From positions 434,001-498,000 of the forward strand of contig NZ_JAGTXB010000003.1 of assembly GCF_018224885.1 (NCBI RefSeq): 64,000 nucleotides of DNA, in the 5' to 3' direction. The notes below the pieces were generated by a model. That model searched no databases and was not told the DNA's origin. It was given only the letters and a program-made list of their open reading frames with translations. Positions 9,833 to 20,412 of this stretch are shown one piece after another; position 1 is the first letter of the stretch; every line of letters begins with the position of its first letter. The position numbers and the translations under genes were made by a program. Source of the DNA: Chitinophaga hostae (GTDB taxonomy: Bacteria > Bacteroidota > Bacteroidia > Chitinophagales > Chitinophagaceae).

Positions 9833-10318
9833 TTACCTGATATTTACCAGTTCGAGTTCAGAAATCAACACGGCATCGGGTGGAATGATACCGGCAATAC
9901 CGGTAGAGCCATAGGCAAGGGCAGGTGGAATGTATAATTTGATTTTACCACCTTTGGAGATCTTTTGTAATCCTATCTGCCAGCCTGGAATATGATTTTT
10001 CAGCACCCGTTGGTCAAAGTCGGTAGGCACAAATGAGTTACCTACAATTTGTCCGTTCAGCAGCTGATTGGTATAAACAACGGTGGGGATAGAAGTAGCT
10101 TTCACAAAATGAATGCTGTCCCCTGCTTCCAGGATATTATAATACAGGCCGGAAACATCTTTGGTAGCGGTTTCGTTGTGCGCACGAAGATAGCTCAGGA
10201 TCACATTTTCCTGACGCATATCAATACCCTGCATCATTTCTACGGGTCCTTCCTTTTTCATACATGCAGCCAGTAATACAATCAGGCATGCACTTATTAA
10301 TTTTACAGCTGTATTCAT
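9833..10318 (-). CDS. FKBP-type peptidyl-prolyl isomerase lipoprotein (second copy)
   Basis: A 161-residue lipoprotein with the lipobox LLAAC (Cys 19) and an FKBP core: HIPGWQIGLQKISKGGKIKLYIPP, then AYGSTGIAGIIPPDAVLISELEL. The architecture is the same as the neighbour at 9287-9766, and both have a short N-terminal region with ILSYL or IVNYI and AHNE or AANN segments before the catalytic core. Active-site identity with well-studied FKBPs cannot be fully judged by eye, so it might be a weak isomerase acting mainly as a periplasmic chaperone. Confidence 0.82.
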   Translation of the reverse strand: MNTAVKLISACLIVLLAACMKKEGPVEMMQGIDMRQENVILSYLRAHNETATKDVSGLYYNILEAGDSIHFVKATSIPTVVYTNQLLNGQIVGNSFVPTDFDQRVLKNHIPGWQIGLQKISKGGKIKLYIPPALAYGSTGIAGIIPPDAVLISELELVNIR

Positions 10319-10385
10319 CCGCTTCTGTTTACGATCTGCTTATTTAACGGATACCTGTCCGGAAAGTTACAGCCGCCGGGGCAAA

Positions 10386-10422
10386 AAAAACTCCTGACAA
10401 GCCGGAGCCCGCAGGAGTTTTT
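10386..10422 (-). terminator. Terminator after groEL
   Basis: An 11-bp stem AAAAACTCCTG/CAGGAGTTTTT about 17 bases beyond the groEL stop, with T runs in both directions, so it can act on either strand. Confidence 0.85.
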
Positions 10423-10438
10423 CTGGTAGTTATATTGA

Positions 10439-12097
<1,659 letters not shown>

Positions 12098-12127
12098 TTA
12101 GGAATTAATACATATCCGCAGTTGATC

Positions 12128-12409
12128 TTAAACGATCGCCAGGATATCAGATTCACGCATGATTAAGTAGTCTTCGCCTTCGATAGGGAGTTCCTGACCG
12201 GAGTATTTACCGTACAGTACAGTATCTCCTACCTTTACAGTGATCGGTTCATCTTTTTTACCAGGACCGGCAGCCACTACAGTGCCTCTCACTGGTTTTT
12301 CTTTTGCGGTATCGGGGATAATGATACCACCAGCTGTTTTCTCTTCTGCTGCTGCAGGTTTCACGATTACCCTGTCAGCTAAAGGTTTAATACTTAATTG
12401 TTTAGCCAT
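12128..12409 (-). CDS. groS: Co-chaperonin GroES (10 kDa)
   Basis: A 93-residue GroES. Motifs are [28 protein letters not shown] (N-terminal half, ending in the mobile loop) and [26 protein letters not shown] at the C-terminus. It caps the GroEL ring and is the first gene of the groES-groEL operon. Its length and start match the family. Confidence 0.98.
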   Translation of the reverse strand: MAKQLSIKPLADRVIVKPAAAEEKTAGGIIIPDTAKEKPVRGTVVAAGPGKKDEPITVKVGDTVLYGKYSGQELPIEGEDYLIMRESDILAIV

Positions 12410-12578
12410 AGTAGATTTTATTTAAAAAAGATGTTTAATTTTTTGTTCCTTCCCGTCCACGAGAATTATGCCAAGGCGGTTTTCGGGTCAAATTTGCAGT
12501 TCACGAAGGTATTGACTGTATTCCATACTGACAAATCATGACAGGCCACCCGAAAAAATGACAGGAACGCCCTGCTCC
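12410..12578. other. groES upstream region
   Basis: No gene. It holds the candidate groES promoter (12463-12491) and an AT-rich leader of about 50 bases. No CIRCE-type repeat is visible. Confidence 0.5.
12463..12491 (-). promoter_or_regulatory. Candidate groES-groEL promoter
   Basis: Minus strand: TTGACC, 17 bases, then TAATTC. This resembles a generic sigma-70 type promoter more than the usual Bacteroidota TAnnTTTG form. The leader to the groES ATG would be about 48 bases. Confidence 0.4.
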
Positions 12579-12775
12579 GGATTGTCTTGCCCAGGATTAA
12601 ACCGATTATGAAGATTTCAGGATTTCTATTTTTTGATTTTCAAGATTTTAAAGATAACGGAGGATTGCAGCGGCTGTTCTTGCTATAATCCTTTGTCATC
12701 CTTCATAATCTTTTAAAAATCACCAAAAAAATCCTTAAATCACCATAATCAGTCTAATCCTGGGCAAGACAATCC
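12579..12775. repeat. Intergenic inverted repeat, family B (CTTGCCCAGGATT ends)
   Basis: The outermost 21 bases at each end pair perfectly (12579-12599 with 12755-12775). They contain TCTTGCCCAGGATTA. Inward the arms remain similar but imperfect (ATTATGAAGATTT against ATTATGGTGATTT). This element sits between two divergent start regions (groES and nusB), unlike most others, which abut stop codons. Confidence 0.85.
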
Positions 12776-12796
12776 TCAAATATGAATTTTTTTCTC

Positions 12797-12804
12797 TAGT
12801 TTTG
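12797..12804 (+). promoter_or_regulatory. Candidate nusB promoter -7 box
   Basis: TAGTTTTG matches TAnnTTTG, 28 bases before the nusB ATG. No TTTG is found 19 bases upstream. It lies just outside the family B repeat. Confidence 0.45.
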
Positions 12805-12832
12805 CGCCCTTATACCAGTTCTTTTTTATACG

Positions 12833-13762
12833 ATGATCAGTAGAAGAAACATCCGGGTAAAAGTAATGCAAACACTTTACGCCCTGGAAACGATGGATGA
12901 AAGCAGTATTAAGCCAGGCACGGCTACCAGACTTTTGAATGAAAAGCTGGACCAAACCTGTCAGATCTTTACCTACTTACTAAATTCAGTGGTACAGGTG
13001 GCGCAATACGCAGAAATTGATGCGCACGCCCGTGCCTCCAAACACTTACCCTCTGCCGAGGATCTGCAGGTGAATACCAAGATTGCAGGCAATGAATTTA
13101 TTTACCAGATAACCAGTGACAAGGGGTTCCAGGTAAACCTGGAACAATGGAAAATGAAGCTGCAGACAGACGACGATCTGCTCAGGAAGCTTTATAACCA
13201 ATTGGTGGTAACGGATGTCTATAAGACTTATATAGCAGATGGCAGCCGTACCAAGGCCGGGGAAAAGGAAATACTGGAATTCATCTATAAAGAAATACTG
13301 GCGAAAAGCGAGCCGTTCATCCAGCATATGGAAGATACCTTCCTGCACTGGGGCGATGATGAGGAAATGATGAGCATCCTGATCAACAACTATTTCAACA
13401 AACCGCATTTGTTCAATTTCCTGCAGCTGATCAGCAAAGAAAAGCTGGACTATGCAAAGGAGCTGTTGCTCACAGTAATTGACAAAAAGGAATACTGCCT
13501 GGAGCTGATCAAGCCCAAACTCCAAAACTGGGACTCTGAGCGTATTGCGGCGGTAGACATGTTACTGATGGAAATGGGGGTATGCGAATTTCTCTATTTC
13601 CCTACTATTCCTACCAAAGTAACGATCAACGAATACATAGATCTGGCAAAAGCATATAGTACACCACAGAGCGGACAGTTTATCAACGGTATCCTTGATA
13701 ATATTCTAAAGGACCTGGAAAAAGAACAACTGGTTCAAAAACAGGACCGTCCGAAAAAGTAA
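12833..13762 (+). CDS. nusB: Transcription antitermination factor NusB
   Basis: A 309-residue protein, typical of Bacteroidota, where NusB is roughly twice the E. coli length because of a long N-terminal extension. The start MISRRNIRVKVMQTLYALE is the family signature. The canonical NusB helical domain is at the C-terminal end (WDSERIAAVDMLLMEMGVCEF, then PTKVTINEYIDLAKAYSTP and GQFINGILDNI). It binds boxA RNA with S10 to keep rRNA transcription processive. It heads a plus-strand run with the DUF1573 lipoprotein and yajC, with gaps of 37 and 28 bases. Confidence 0.92.
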   Translation: MISRRNIRVKVMQTLYALETMDESSIKPGTATRLLNEKLDQTCQIFTYLLNSVVQVAQYAEIDAHARASKHLPSAEDLQVNTKIAGNEFIYQITSDKGFQVNLEQWKMKLQTDDDLLRKLYNQLVVTDVYKTYIADGSRTKAGEKEILEFIYKEILAKSEPFIQHMEDTFLHWGDDEEMMSILINNYFNKPHLFNFLQLISKEKLDYAKELLLTVIDKKEYCLELIKPKLQNWDSERIAAVDMLLMEMGVCEFLYFPTIPTKVTINEYIDLAKAYSTPQSGQFINGILDNILKDLEKEQLVQKQDRPKK

Positions 13763-13799
13763 GTGGGAAGCGTTATTTTTACCGAAAAATAGCATTACC

Positions 13800-14243
13800 A
13801 TGAAAAAACTGTTCTGTTTACTCGCCTGTGGAAGCCTGCTGGTAGCAGCTTGTAACAATAGCGCTAAAAATAATACGCCTGCCTCCGGGGCTGCCGGTGG
13901 CGGACAGATAAAAGAAGCCGGTCAATCGTCTGCATTGACCTTTGAAGAAAAAGTACACAACTTCGGAGAAATCGCAGCAGGTGAAAAGGTAGAGTACTCT
14001 TTTAAATTCACTAATACCGGCACCAGCCCGCTACTGATCGAGGATGCTATTTCCAGTTGCGGTTGTACGGTACCGGAATGGCCTAAAGAGCCTATCAAAC
14101 CCGGACAGTCCGGCTATATGAAAGTTATTTTCGATAGCCATGGCAAATCCGGTTATACAGAAAAAGAGATTTCTGTAAAAATCAACAACAGTGATGGTTA
14201 TGTGGTAGGACCAAAAATCCAGTGTAATATTATTACCAAATAG
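13800..14243 (+). CDS. DUF1573 domain lipoprotein
   Basis: A 147-residue lipoprotein with leader MKKLFCLLACGSLLVAAC (Cys 18), a low-complexity Ala/Gly/Asn linker, and a single DUF1573 domain (Ig-like, related to HYDIN/ASPM beta-sandwiches). Its marks are FEEKVHNFGEIAAGEKVEYSF, FTNTGTSPLLI and SSCGCTVPEWP. The conserved SCGCT cysteine pair is present. Function is unknown; the family is abundant in Bacteroidota envelopes. It lies between nusB and yajC on the same strand. Confidence 0.85.
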   Translation: MKKLFCLLACGSLLVAACNNSAKNNTPASGAAGGGQIKEAGQSSALTFEEKVHNFGEIAAGEKVEYSFKFTNTGTSPLLIEDAISSCGCTVPEWPKEPIKPGQSGYMKVIFDSHGKSGYTEKEISVKINNSDGYVVGPKIQCNIITK

Positions 14244-14271
14244 ACCTGATTAAACTATTAAAACAATATAG

Positions 14272-14616
14272 ATGAACATCCTGAACATTTTTTTAATGAC
14301 GCCTCCGGCAGGTGGACAAGGTGGTGGAAACTCCTACATTTCTTTCCTGTTTTTCGGTGGTATGATTGTCGTGATGTGGCTTTTCATGATTCGCCCACAG
14401 ACTAAAAAAGCGAAACTGCAGAAACAATTTATCGATAACCTGAAAGAAGGTGATAAAATCGTTACCATCGCCGGTATCCACGGTAAGGTTAAAAAAATGA
14501 ATGATAACAACACCGTATTAATGGAAGTTAGTCCTGGTACCAGCTTTACCATTGAGCGTTCTGCCATTAGCATGGAATATACCCAGGCTCAGCAAAAACT
14601 GGCTGAAACCAAATAA
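14272..14616 (+). CDS. yajC: Preprotein translocase subunit YajC
   Basis: A 114-residue inner-membrane protein with one transmembrane segment (about residues 20-42, ending VVMWLFMIRPQTKKAK) and a small cytoplasmic domain (FIDNLKEGDKIVTIAGIHGKVKKM). RPQxKK and GDxVxTxxGIxGxV are the YajC signatures. It associates with SecDF in the holotranslocon, and secDF lies 1.2 kb downstream on the opposite strand. The stop codon is followed 2 bases later by a perfect 43-bp inverted repeat. Confidence 0.93.
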   Translation: MNILNIFLMTPPAGGQGGGNSYISFLFFGGMIVVMWLFMIRPQTKKAKLQKQFIDNLKEGDKIVTIAGIHGKVKKMNDNNTVLMEVSPGTSFTIERSAISMEYTQAQQKLAETK

Positions 14617-14618
14617 AG

Positions 14619-14732
14619 GAATTACGAATTAGAAATTACGAATTACGGAGGTGCCGGTAGATATCAGCGAGATCAACATTCGCTTTTTGTCTACCGGCAC
14701 CTCCGTAATTCGTAATTTCTAATTCGTAATTC
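14619..14732. repeat. Intergenic inverted repeat, family A, perfect 43-bp arms
   Basis: Arms 14619-14661 and 14690-14732 are perfectly complementary over 43 bases. They begin with GAATTACGAATTAG and end inward with GGTGCCGGTAGA. The 28-base centre holds TATCAGCGA...ATTCGCT, the central motif also found in the family B element near 26.8 kb. It starts 2 bases after the yajC stop and ends 16 bases before the coaE start. Confidence 0.95.
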
Positions 14733-14748
14733 TTTTTTAAATTGGGTC

Positions 14749-15345
14749 ATGTTAAAGATAGGAATCACCGGGGGTATCGGCTCCGGCAAAAGCACCGTCA
14801 GCAAAATATTTGAGCTGTTAGGCGTACCGGTATATTATGCGGACGAAAGGGCAAAAGATATTCTTGTGCGTGATCCCGAACTCAAGGCGCAGGTGATACA
14901 ACATTTCGGGGATGGGGTATATGATGAAAACGGCGTACTCGACCGCAAATACCTGGGTAACATTGTATTTAACGACAAGGCCAAACTGGCCATCCTCAAC
15001 TCCCTGGTGCATCCGGCCACCATCCGCGATGCTGACGAATGGGCCCTGCAGCAGCATACCCCTTATGTATTGAAGGAGGCCGCCCTGCTTTTTGAAACTG
15101 AGTCCTTCCACCACCTGGATAAGATAATAGCCGTGTTTGCACCACAACCGCTGCGGGTACATCGCGTAATGAAGCGGGACAATGTAACCCGCAATGAAGT
15201 ACTGGCACGCATTTACAAGCAGATTGATGAAACCATCAAAATGCGGCTGAGCGATTATATTATACACAACGATGAACAGCATATGGTGATTCCCCAGGTG
15301 CTGGCACTCCACCAGCAGCTGCTCACGCTGGCGGCAGCACAATAA
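14749..15345 (+). CDS. coaE: Dephospho-CoA kinase
   Basis: A 198-residue P-loop kinase that phosphorylates dephospho-CoA, the last step of coenzyme A synthesis. The Walker A is GITGGIGSGKST at residues 4-15. The CoA-binding region includes VYYADERAKDIL and HPATIRDADEW, and the lid segment RVHRVMKRDN carries conserved arginines. Length and start fit the family. The region downstream has a short degenerate AAAAGCTAA repeat (15356-15388) before the next gene. Confidence 0.93.
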   Translation: MLKIGITGGIGSGKSTVSKIFELLGVPVYYADERAKDILVRDPELKAQVIQHFGDGVYDENGVLDRKYLGNIVFNDKAKLAILNSLVHPATIRDADEWALQQHTPYVLKEAALLFETESFHHLDKIIAVFAPQPLRVHRVMKRDNVTRNEVLARIYKQIDETIKMRLSDYIIHNDEQHMVIPQVLALHQQLLTLAAAQ

Positions 15346-15389
15346 TCATCGATTCCTAAAAGCTAATAGCTAACTGCTAAAAGCTAAAC

Positions 15390-15397
15390 TAACTTTG
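15390..15397 (+). promoter_or_regulatory. Candidate promoter -7 box of the IscA-like gene
   Basis: TAACTTTG fits TAnnTTTG, 15 bases before the ATG. It is directly preceded by an AGCTAAAAGCTAA-type stretch (15356-15388) that resembles a single arm of the family C repeats. Confidence 0.45.
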
Positions 15398-15411
15398 ATA
15401 AAAAACTTATA

Positions 15412-15723
15412 ATGGACCAGGCGAATAACTCCCCCATCCAGCTAACAGCCAGTGCGGTGGAAGAAGTGAAAAAATTATTACAGGGGGCTACGGAAGCCCC
15501 TTATCTGCGGGTAGGCATTAAGGGCGGAGGCTGTTCCGGTGTGGCTTATATGCTGGGATTTGATGCTCTAATGGAAGATGACGACCTTTTTGACATTGCC
15601 GGCATACCTGTAATCATGAAAAAGGCGCATGGCATGTACCTGATGGGCATGGAAATCGACTATCAGCAGGATGATGCAGCTACGGGCTTCGTTTTCAGAA
15701 ACCCGGGAAAACAGGCAGATTAA
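15412..15723 (+). CDS. A-type iron-sulfur carrier (IscA/HesB family) lacking the C-terminal CxC
   Basis: A 103-residue HesB/IscA fold protein: ITASAVEEVKKLL-like start, LRVGIKGGGCSGVAYMLGFD with the first conserved Cys, and a C-terminal GFVFRNPGK. A-type carriers normally hold the cluster with three cysteines, the first in GGCSG and the last two in a terminal CGCG motif. Here the protein stops 6 residues after FRNP and has no such motif, nor does the DNA just past the stop encode one. It may have lost cluster binding or use another ligand. It is convergent with secDF across a shared terminator. Confidence 0.82.
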   Translation: MDQANNSPIQLTASAVEEVKKLLQGATEAPYLRVGIKGGGCSGVAYMLGFDALMEDDDLFDIAGIPVIMKKAHGMYLMGMEIDYQQDDAATGFVFRNPGKQAD

Positions 15724-15744
15724 TACCTCTTTTTGTTTCACATA

Positions 15745-15776
15745 AAAAAACCTCCTGGCAAGCCAGGAGGTTTTTT
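15745..15776. terminator. Bidirectional terminator between the IscA-like gene and secDF
   Basis: A 15-bp perfect stem AAAAAACCTCCTGGC/GCCAGGAGGTTTTTT with a 2-base gap, giving T runs on both strands. It serves two convergent genes. Confidence 0.92.
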
Positions 15777-15804
15777 ATTTATCAAACATTATTTCAGTTA
15801 TCTC

Positions 15805-18800
15805 TTATTTGGTAGCAGGCGCTGCTTTTTTAGCGCTTACTTCTATTGAATCGCTTTCGTTTGCCAGTTGGTTCTTCTTGTCGAAGTCAACCAGTACCGG
15901 AGCAGCTACAAAGATAGAAGAGTAAGTACCGGTGATCACACCTATCAGCATCGCGAAGGCGAAACCACGGGTTACTTCACCACCGAAGATAAATAATATC
16001 AGGATGGTCAGGAACACTGTCAGGGAGGTCATGATAGTACGGCTCAGGGTATCGTTGATCGCTTTATTGATAACGGTGTCCCTGTCGCGGCCATGTGCAC
16101 CTGTTTTGAAGTACTCACGGATACGGTCAAATACAATCACCGTATCGTTCATGGAGAACCCGATCACTGTCAGGATCGCAGCAATAAAGTGCTGGTCAAT
16201 TTCCAGTGTAAACGGTACAAATGATCTGCACCAGGAGAATACTGCCAATGTTACCAGTACGTCGTGCAGCAGGGAGAAGATAGTACCGATAGAGTACTGC
16301 CATTTGCTGAAACGTAACAGGATATAAAGGAAGATCACCACGATAGACAGTATAGTTGCTTTCACGGCACCGGCACGCAGATCATCAGAAATGGTTGGTG
16401 AAACGGTTTGTGATCCAACAATATAGCGGGAAGCAAATACTTCCGGTGTTACACCGGCGTCATAGAATTTCTTCAAACCACCGTACAATTTATCAGCTAC
16501 TTCCTTGTCTACAGCGAGGCTTTGTTGCTCAATTTTGTAGGCAGTAGTGATACTCAGCTGGTTGGTACTTCCGATGGTTTTAACGAATACCTCTGATCCA
16601 AATTCTTTTTTCAGTACATCTGCTACTTCTTCGCGGTTCATCGCGTGTTCAAAGCGAACGGTATAGTTACGTCCACCGGAGAAATCGATACCGTGGTCGA
16701 AGCCATGGAAGAAGGACGAAACGCCTGCTACCATTACTACCGCAGAGATGATGTATGCATATTTACGTTTGCCTACGAAGTCGAAAGCAGCGTGTTTAAA
16801 TACTTTACGGGAAATCGGTGTGAAGTATTCGAAGTGTCTTTTCCTCTTCATCCAGAAGTCAGTTACCATACGGGAAACCAGGATACCGCAGAACAGAGAC
16901 AGGAACAGACCTATGATCTGGGTGGTAGCAAAGCCCAGTACAGGACCTAAACCGAAGTAAAACAGGATGAAGGCAGTCAGCAACGAGGTAACGTGACCAT
17001 CGAGCACGGGCGCATAGGAACGTTTGTAACCGTCTGCCACCGCATCGTGATACGACTTACCATGAGTAAGTTCGTCCTTGATCCTTTCGAAGATGATTAC
17101 GTTGGTATCCACGGCCATACCGATGGTGAGTACCATACCGGCGATACCGGCCATTGTTAACGTAGCGCCCATAGAAGCCAGGATACCGAAGGTAAACAGC
17201 AGGTTGAGCACCAGTGCGATATTTGCAACCCAGCCGGCAGAGTTGTAGTACACCAGCATGAGTACGAAAATGATTCCGAAGGAGATCATAAAGGATTTGG
17301 CACCGGCAGCGATAGATTCAGCGCCGAGGGTTGGTCCTACGATCTGTTCCTGAACGATCTGTGCAGGAGCCGGCATTTTACCGGATTTCAGGATATTGGC
17401 GAGGTCATTGGCTTCTTCAATGGTAAAGCTACCGCTGATAGAAGAACGGCCACCGGCAATTTCGCCCTGGATGGAAGGTGCAGAATAAACGATGTTATCC
17501 AGTACTACTGCCACATAGTTTAAAGTAGCAGGATCTTTAGGATTGCTTGGCGCCAGTTCACCGGTCAGCTTTTTCCACTCATGGGCACCTACGTTATCCA
17601 TGGTCATGCTGATTTCCGGCTGGTTGTTCTGGTCCATATCCTGTCTGGCGTCAACGATCCTTTCACCGCCCACACGTGGTGCAGGGTTAGCAGGGTTCAC
17701 TTTCAGCAGGTAAACAGCGATAGGGCCATGTTTATCTTCTTTATTTTCAGGACCGAATGCAATCACGCCATCTTTGGGCAGTACTGCCTGTACAGCGGGC
17801 ATTTGCAGGTAACGGTTGAAAGTAGCGGTATCTTTTGGTAAAATCCGGCCGATAGACGGACCAGGATAAATGGTACCTGACTGAGGATCAGCGTTCGGGA
17901 AGAACACCATGAACAGCGGGTTTTGTTTCTGCTGTTCTTTGATCTGCAATTCTTTGCTGGCGTTTTTACCGGTATCGCTTTTCGACAGGTACTGGGTCAG
18001 GCTGCCATCTTTACTGGTATCTGCTTTATCAGCAGCAGCAGTAGTGGTGGCTGCTTTGGCAGTATCTGCTGCAGGAGTGGCAGGTGTGGTGTTCAGTGAA
18101 TTCCTGATAGCTTCATTCAGCGGCATCAGTACATTCTGGAAAAATTCCGGGCTGTTTTTGTACACTTCCCTGAATTCGAGGTTAGCGGTAGCCTGCAGGT
18201 ATTTGTGTACGCGGGCAGCGTTATCAACGCCGGCCAGTTCCACTGAAATCAGGCCTTTGTTTTCGTCCAGGCTGATGTTAGGTTGTGCCACACCGAATTT
18301 ATCAATACGTTTTTGCAGTACGATATAGGTATTTTTAATGGCAACACGTGATTCCTTGCGGATCATGTCCAGCACCTGCTGATTAGAGGAATTGAAAGTG
18401 ATATCTTTTTGATAAGCGTTCGCAAAGATGGTGGCCAGTTTACCCTGAGGTGCTACTTCGGCGTATGCTTGACCGAACAAAGTAACAAAATCGGCCTGGT
18501 TAGTCTTTTTCAGCTCATTTGCCCTTTCCAGCGCTTTGTTAAATGCAGCATCCTTGGATTGACCGGATAAAGCGCGGATAACGTCTTCCACGTTTACTTC
18601 CAGTACAACGTTCATACCACCCACCAGGTCCAGACCGAGATTCAGCTCCTTCTCTTTGGCTTTGGTGTAGGTGACATTCCACGGGAAACCTGCAATTTGC
18701 TTGCTGCTGGTACTGTCCACGATCTCTTGTCTCCTCTGTTTAATAAACCCTTTCAGTGTATCTGAGTAGAAGCCCTGCAGTTCTGCACTGCCTGGATATT

Positions 18801-18957
18801 TCTTTTCAGGTGTAGGGTATTGTTTGGCCACATCGTTTTCGGCCTGCTGCTCTATCTTCTTCTCATAGTTCCGCACCAAAAACGTGAAGGACAATTGGTA
18901 CAAAGAGATAAGGATCAGTGCGATGGCAAAAAATCTTACCAGTCCTTTAAGTTGCAT
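15805..18957 (-). CDS. secDF: Protein translocase subunits SecD and SecF, fused
   Basis: A 1050-residue fused SecDF, usual in Bacteroidota. The N-terminal helix (about residues 7-26) is followed by the periplasmic P1 region of SecD (LNLGLDLVGGMNVVLEV), which includes a low-complexity Thr/Ala-rich insert near residues 290-340. Then come the SecD membrane block (AGMVLTIGMAVDTNVIIFERIKDE) and the SecF half (HGIDFSGGRNYTVRFE, then VIGFSMNDTVIVFDRIRE). The transmembrane Asp residues needed for proton-driven pulling (DTNV and NDT) are present. It uses the proton gradient to complete protein export. YajC, its partner, is encoded 1.2 kb away. Confidence 0.96.
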   Translation of the reverse strand: MQLKGLVRFFAIALILISLYQLSFTFLVRNYEKKIEQQAENDVAKQYPTPEKKYPGSAELQGFYSDTLKGFIKQRRQEIVDSTSSKQIAGFPWNVTYTKAKEKELNLGLDLVGGMNVVLEVNVEDVIRALSGQSKDAAFNKALERANELKKTNQADFVTLFGQAYAEVAPQGKLATIFANAYQKDITFNSSNQQVLDMIRKESRVAIKNTYIVLQKRIDKFGVAQPNISLDENKGLISVELAGVDNAARVHKYLQATANLEFREVYKNSPEFFQNVLMPLNEAIRNSLNTTPATPAADTAKAATTTAAADKADTSKDGSLTQYLSKSDTGKNASKELQIKEQQKQNPLFMVFFPNADPQSGTIYPGPSIGRILPKDTATFNRYLQMPAVQAVLPKDGVIAFGPENKEDKHGPIAVYLLKVNPANPAPRVGGERIVDARQDMDQNNQPEISMTMDNVGAHEWKKLTGELAPSNPKDPATLNYVAVVLDNIVYSAPSIQGEIAGGRSSISGSFTIEEANDLANILKSGKMPAPAQIVQEQIVGPTLGAESIAAGAKSFMISFGIIFVLMLVYYNSAGWVANIALVLNLLFTFGILASMGATLTMAGIAGMVLTIGMAVDTNVIIFERIKDELTHGKSYHDAVADGYKRSYAPVLDGHVTSLLTAFILFYFGLGPVLGFATTQIIGLFLSLFCGILVSRMVTDFWMKRKRHFEYFTPISRKVFKHAAFDFVGKRKYAYIISAVVMVAGVSSFFHGFDHGIDFSGGRNYTVRFEHAMNREEVADVLKKEFGSEVFVKTIGSTNQLSITTAYKIEQQSLAVDKEVADKLYGGLKKFYDAGVTPEVFASRYIVGSQTVSPTISDDLRAGAVKATILSIVVIFLYILLRFSKWQYSIGTIFSLLHDVLVTLAVFSWCRSFVPFTLEIDQHFIAAILTVIGFSMNDTVIVFDRIREYFKTGAHGRDRDTVINKAINDTLSRTIMTSLTVFLTILILFIFGGEVTRGFAFAMLIGVITGTYSSIFVAAPVLVDFDKKNQLANESDSIEVSAKKAAPATK

Positions 18958-18998
18958 ACTGTTTGTTTCGGGTTTATAAAAAAAATTTTTAAGAGTTG

Positions 18999-19006
18999 CA
19001 AAGATA
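18999..19006 (-). promoter_or_regulatory. Candidate secDF promoter -7 box
   Basis: Minus strand TATCTTTG, an exact TAnnTTTG, about 42 bases upstream of the secDF ATG. The -33 position holds only CTTT. Confidence 0.45.
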
Positions 19007-19171
19007 GAATTTAAATCGATATATTAAAGTCCTTGTTAAAAGACGCGCAAAATCAGTATGCGCCTGCGTTTAGAGGTTGGCTGGCATACTTTTTTGCAAA
19101 TCTGCTGATCCCGGATTCTGGTCTTTTTAATATTATTCCTTTGCTTTACAATCAATAACAACGACAAATAT

Positions 19172-20389
19172 ATGCAAACCCAACATTATCCGGCAACAGA
19201 TAATTTTCTGGAAGCTTTGCTGAAAAGTCAAAAAAGCCGTTTAGGCGCCGTTTTCAGCGACCCATCGTCTTACCGTTTACAGGTAATTTTCACCCGGATA
19301 GACCGGGATGCGCAGCAGCAGCCTCATTTTACGGATTATTTTTATGGCGTTCCGCCAGACACCTACTTCTACCCTGCCTCTACGGTAAAGTTACCAGCCG
19401 TGGCGCTGGCACTGGAAAAACTCAACGATTTACAGGTGCCGGGGCTCGATGCCCGTACCCCTTTTTATACGGACCCATTACCCGGCATCAATACGGGGGT
19501 GCACCACGACCGGTCCGCCGCCTCCGGGCTCCCTTCTGTGGCCCATTACATCAAAAAAATATTCCTGATCAGTGATAACGACGCTTTTAACCGCCTGTAC
19601 GAGCTTATTGGCCAGGAACATTTTAACCGGCGGCTCTGGGAAATGGGCTATGATCAGGCCGAAATCCGGCACCGGGTTGGATTACCCTTATATGAGGCCG
19701 ACAACAAACAAACCAACGGAATCAGGTTCCAGGCCGGCAATGTGCTGCTTTACCAGCAGCCGGCACAGCATAGCGGGCTCATATTTCCACCCCGGCAGGA
19801 TTTTGCCGGCAGGGCGTTCTACAACCACCTGGATAAGCTGGAACAAAGCCCTATGAACTTTTCGCACCGAAATAGGCTCCCTCTTATCCACCTGCACAAT
19901 ATCCTCCGGAGCATAATTTTTCCCGGGGCTGTAACAAATGAGCAGCGTTTCCGTTTAACTGGGGAAGACTATCGTTTTTTATATCGGAGTATGTCGCAAT
20001 ATCCGGGGGAATCAACCGATCCTTTATATGATCCGGAGCAATACCATCAGGCATATACAAGGTTCCTGCTGTACGGAGGAGAAAAAAACAGCCATATCCC
20101 GGGGCATATCAGGATATTCAATAAGCCAGGATGGGCATACGGCTTTTTAACGGATACCGCTTATATTGTGGATTTTGCCAGCAAAACCGAGTTCTTATTA
20201 TCTGCCAGCATCTTTGTAAATACAAGTGGCATCCTGGGAGACGACCAACCCGCTTTTGAAGAAACCGGCAAACCCTTTCTGAAAGCATTGGGAGAAGTAG
20301 TTTATACGGCAGAAGCAGAACGTAATAAGAAAATATTACCGGATCTTTCCCGTTTTAGTTTTAATGAAGAAAAAACAACTGATCAATAA
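19172..20389 (+). CDS. Beta-lactamase-like serine hydrolase
   Basis: A 405-residue protein with a class A beta-lactamase-type core. STVK within YPASTVKLPAVALALEKL gives the catalytic Ser and Lys (SxxK), and ISDNDAFNRLYELIGQ gives the SDN motif. A KTG-like third motif is not obvious (NKPGWAYGF is a candidate). No signal peptide or lipobox is visible at the chosen start, which is odd for this superfamily, so the protein may be cytoplasmic or the export signal may be unrecognised. A true beta-lactamase is less likely than a peptidase or esterase relative. The DUF4397 gene follows after 23 bases. Confidence 0.75.
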   Translation: MQTQHYPATDNFLEALLKSQKSRLGAVFSDPSSYRLQVIFTRIDRDAQQQPHFTDYFYGVPPDTYFYPASTVKLPAVALALEKLNDLQVPGLDARTPFYTDPLPGINTGVHHDRSAASGLPSVAHYIKKIFLISDNDAFNRLYELIGQEHFNRRLWEMGYDQAEIRHRVGLPLYEADNKQTNGIRFQAGNVLLYQQPAQHSGLIFPPRQDFAGRAFYNHLDKLEQSPMNFSHRNRLPLIHLHNILRSIIFPGAVTNEQRFRLTGEDYRFLYRSMSQYPGESTDPLYDPEQYHQAYTRFLLYGGEKNSHIPGHIRIFNKPGWAYGFLTDTAYIVDFASKTEFLLSASIFVNTSGILGDDQPAFEETGKPFLKALGEVVYTAEAERNKKILPDLSRFSFNEEKTTDQ

Positions 20390-20412
20390 CACAATTAAAA
20401 ACTGAGCACAAA

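Noticed and set aside
12410..12578. A CIRCE heat-shock operator upstream of groES
   Set aside because: No TTAGCACTC-N9-GAGTGCTAA-like sequence is present.
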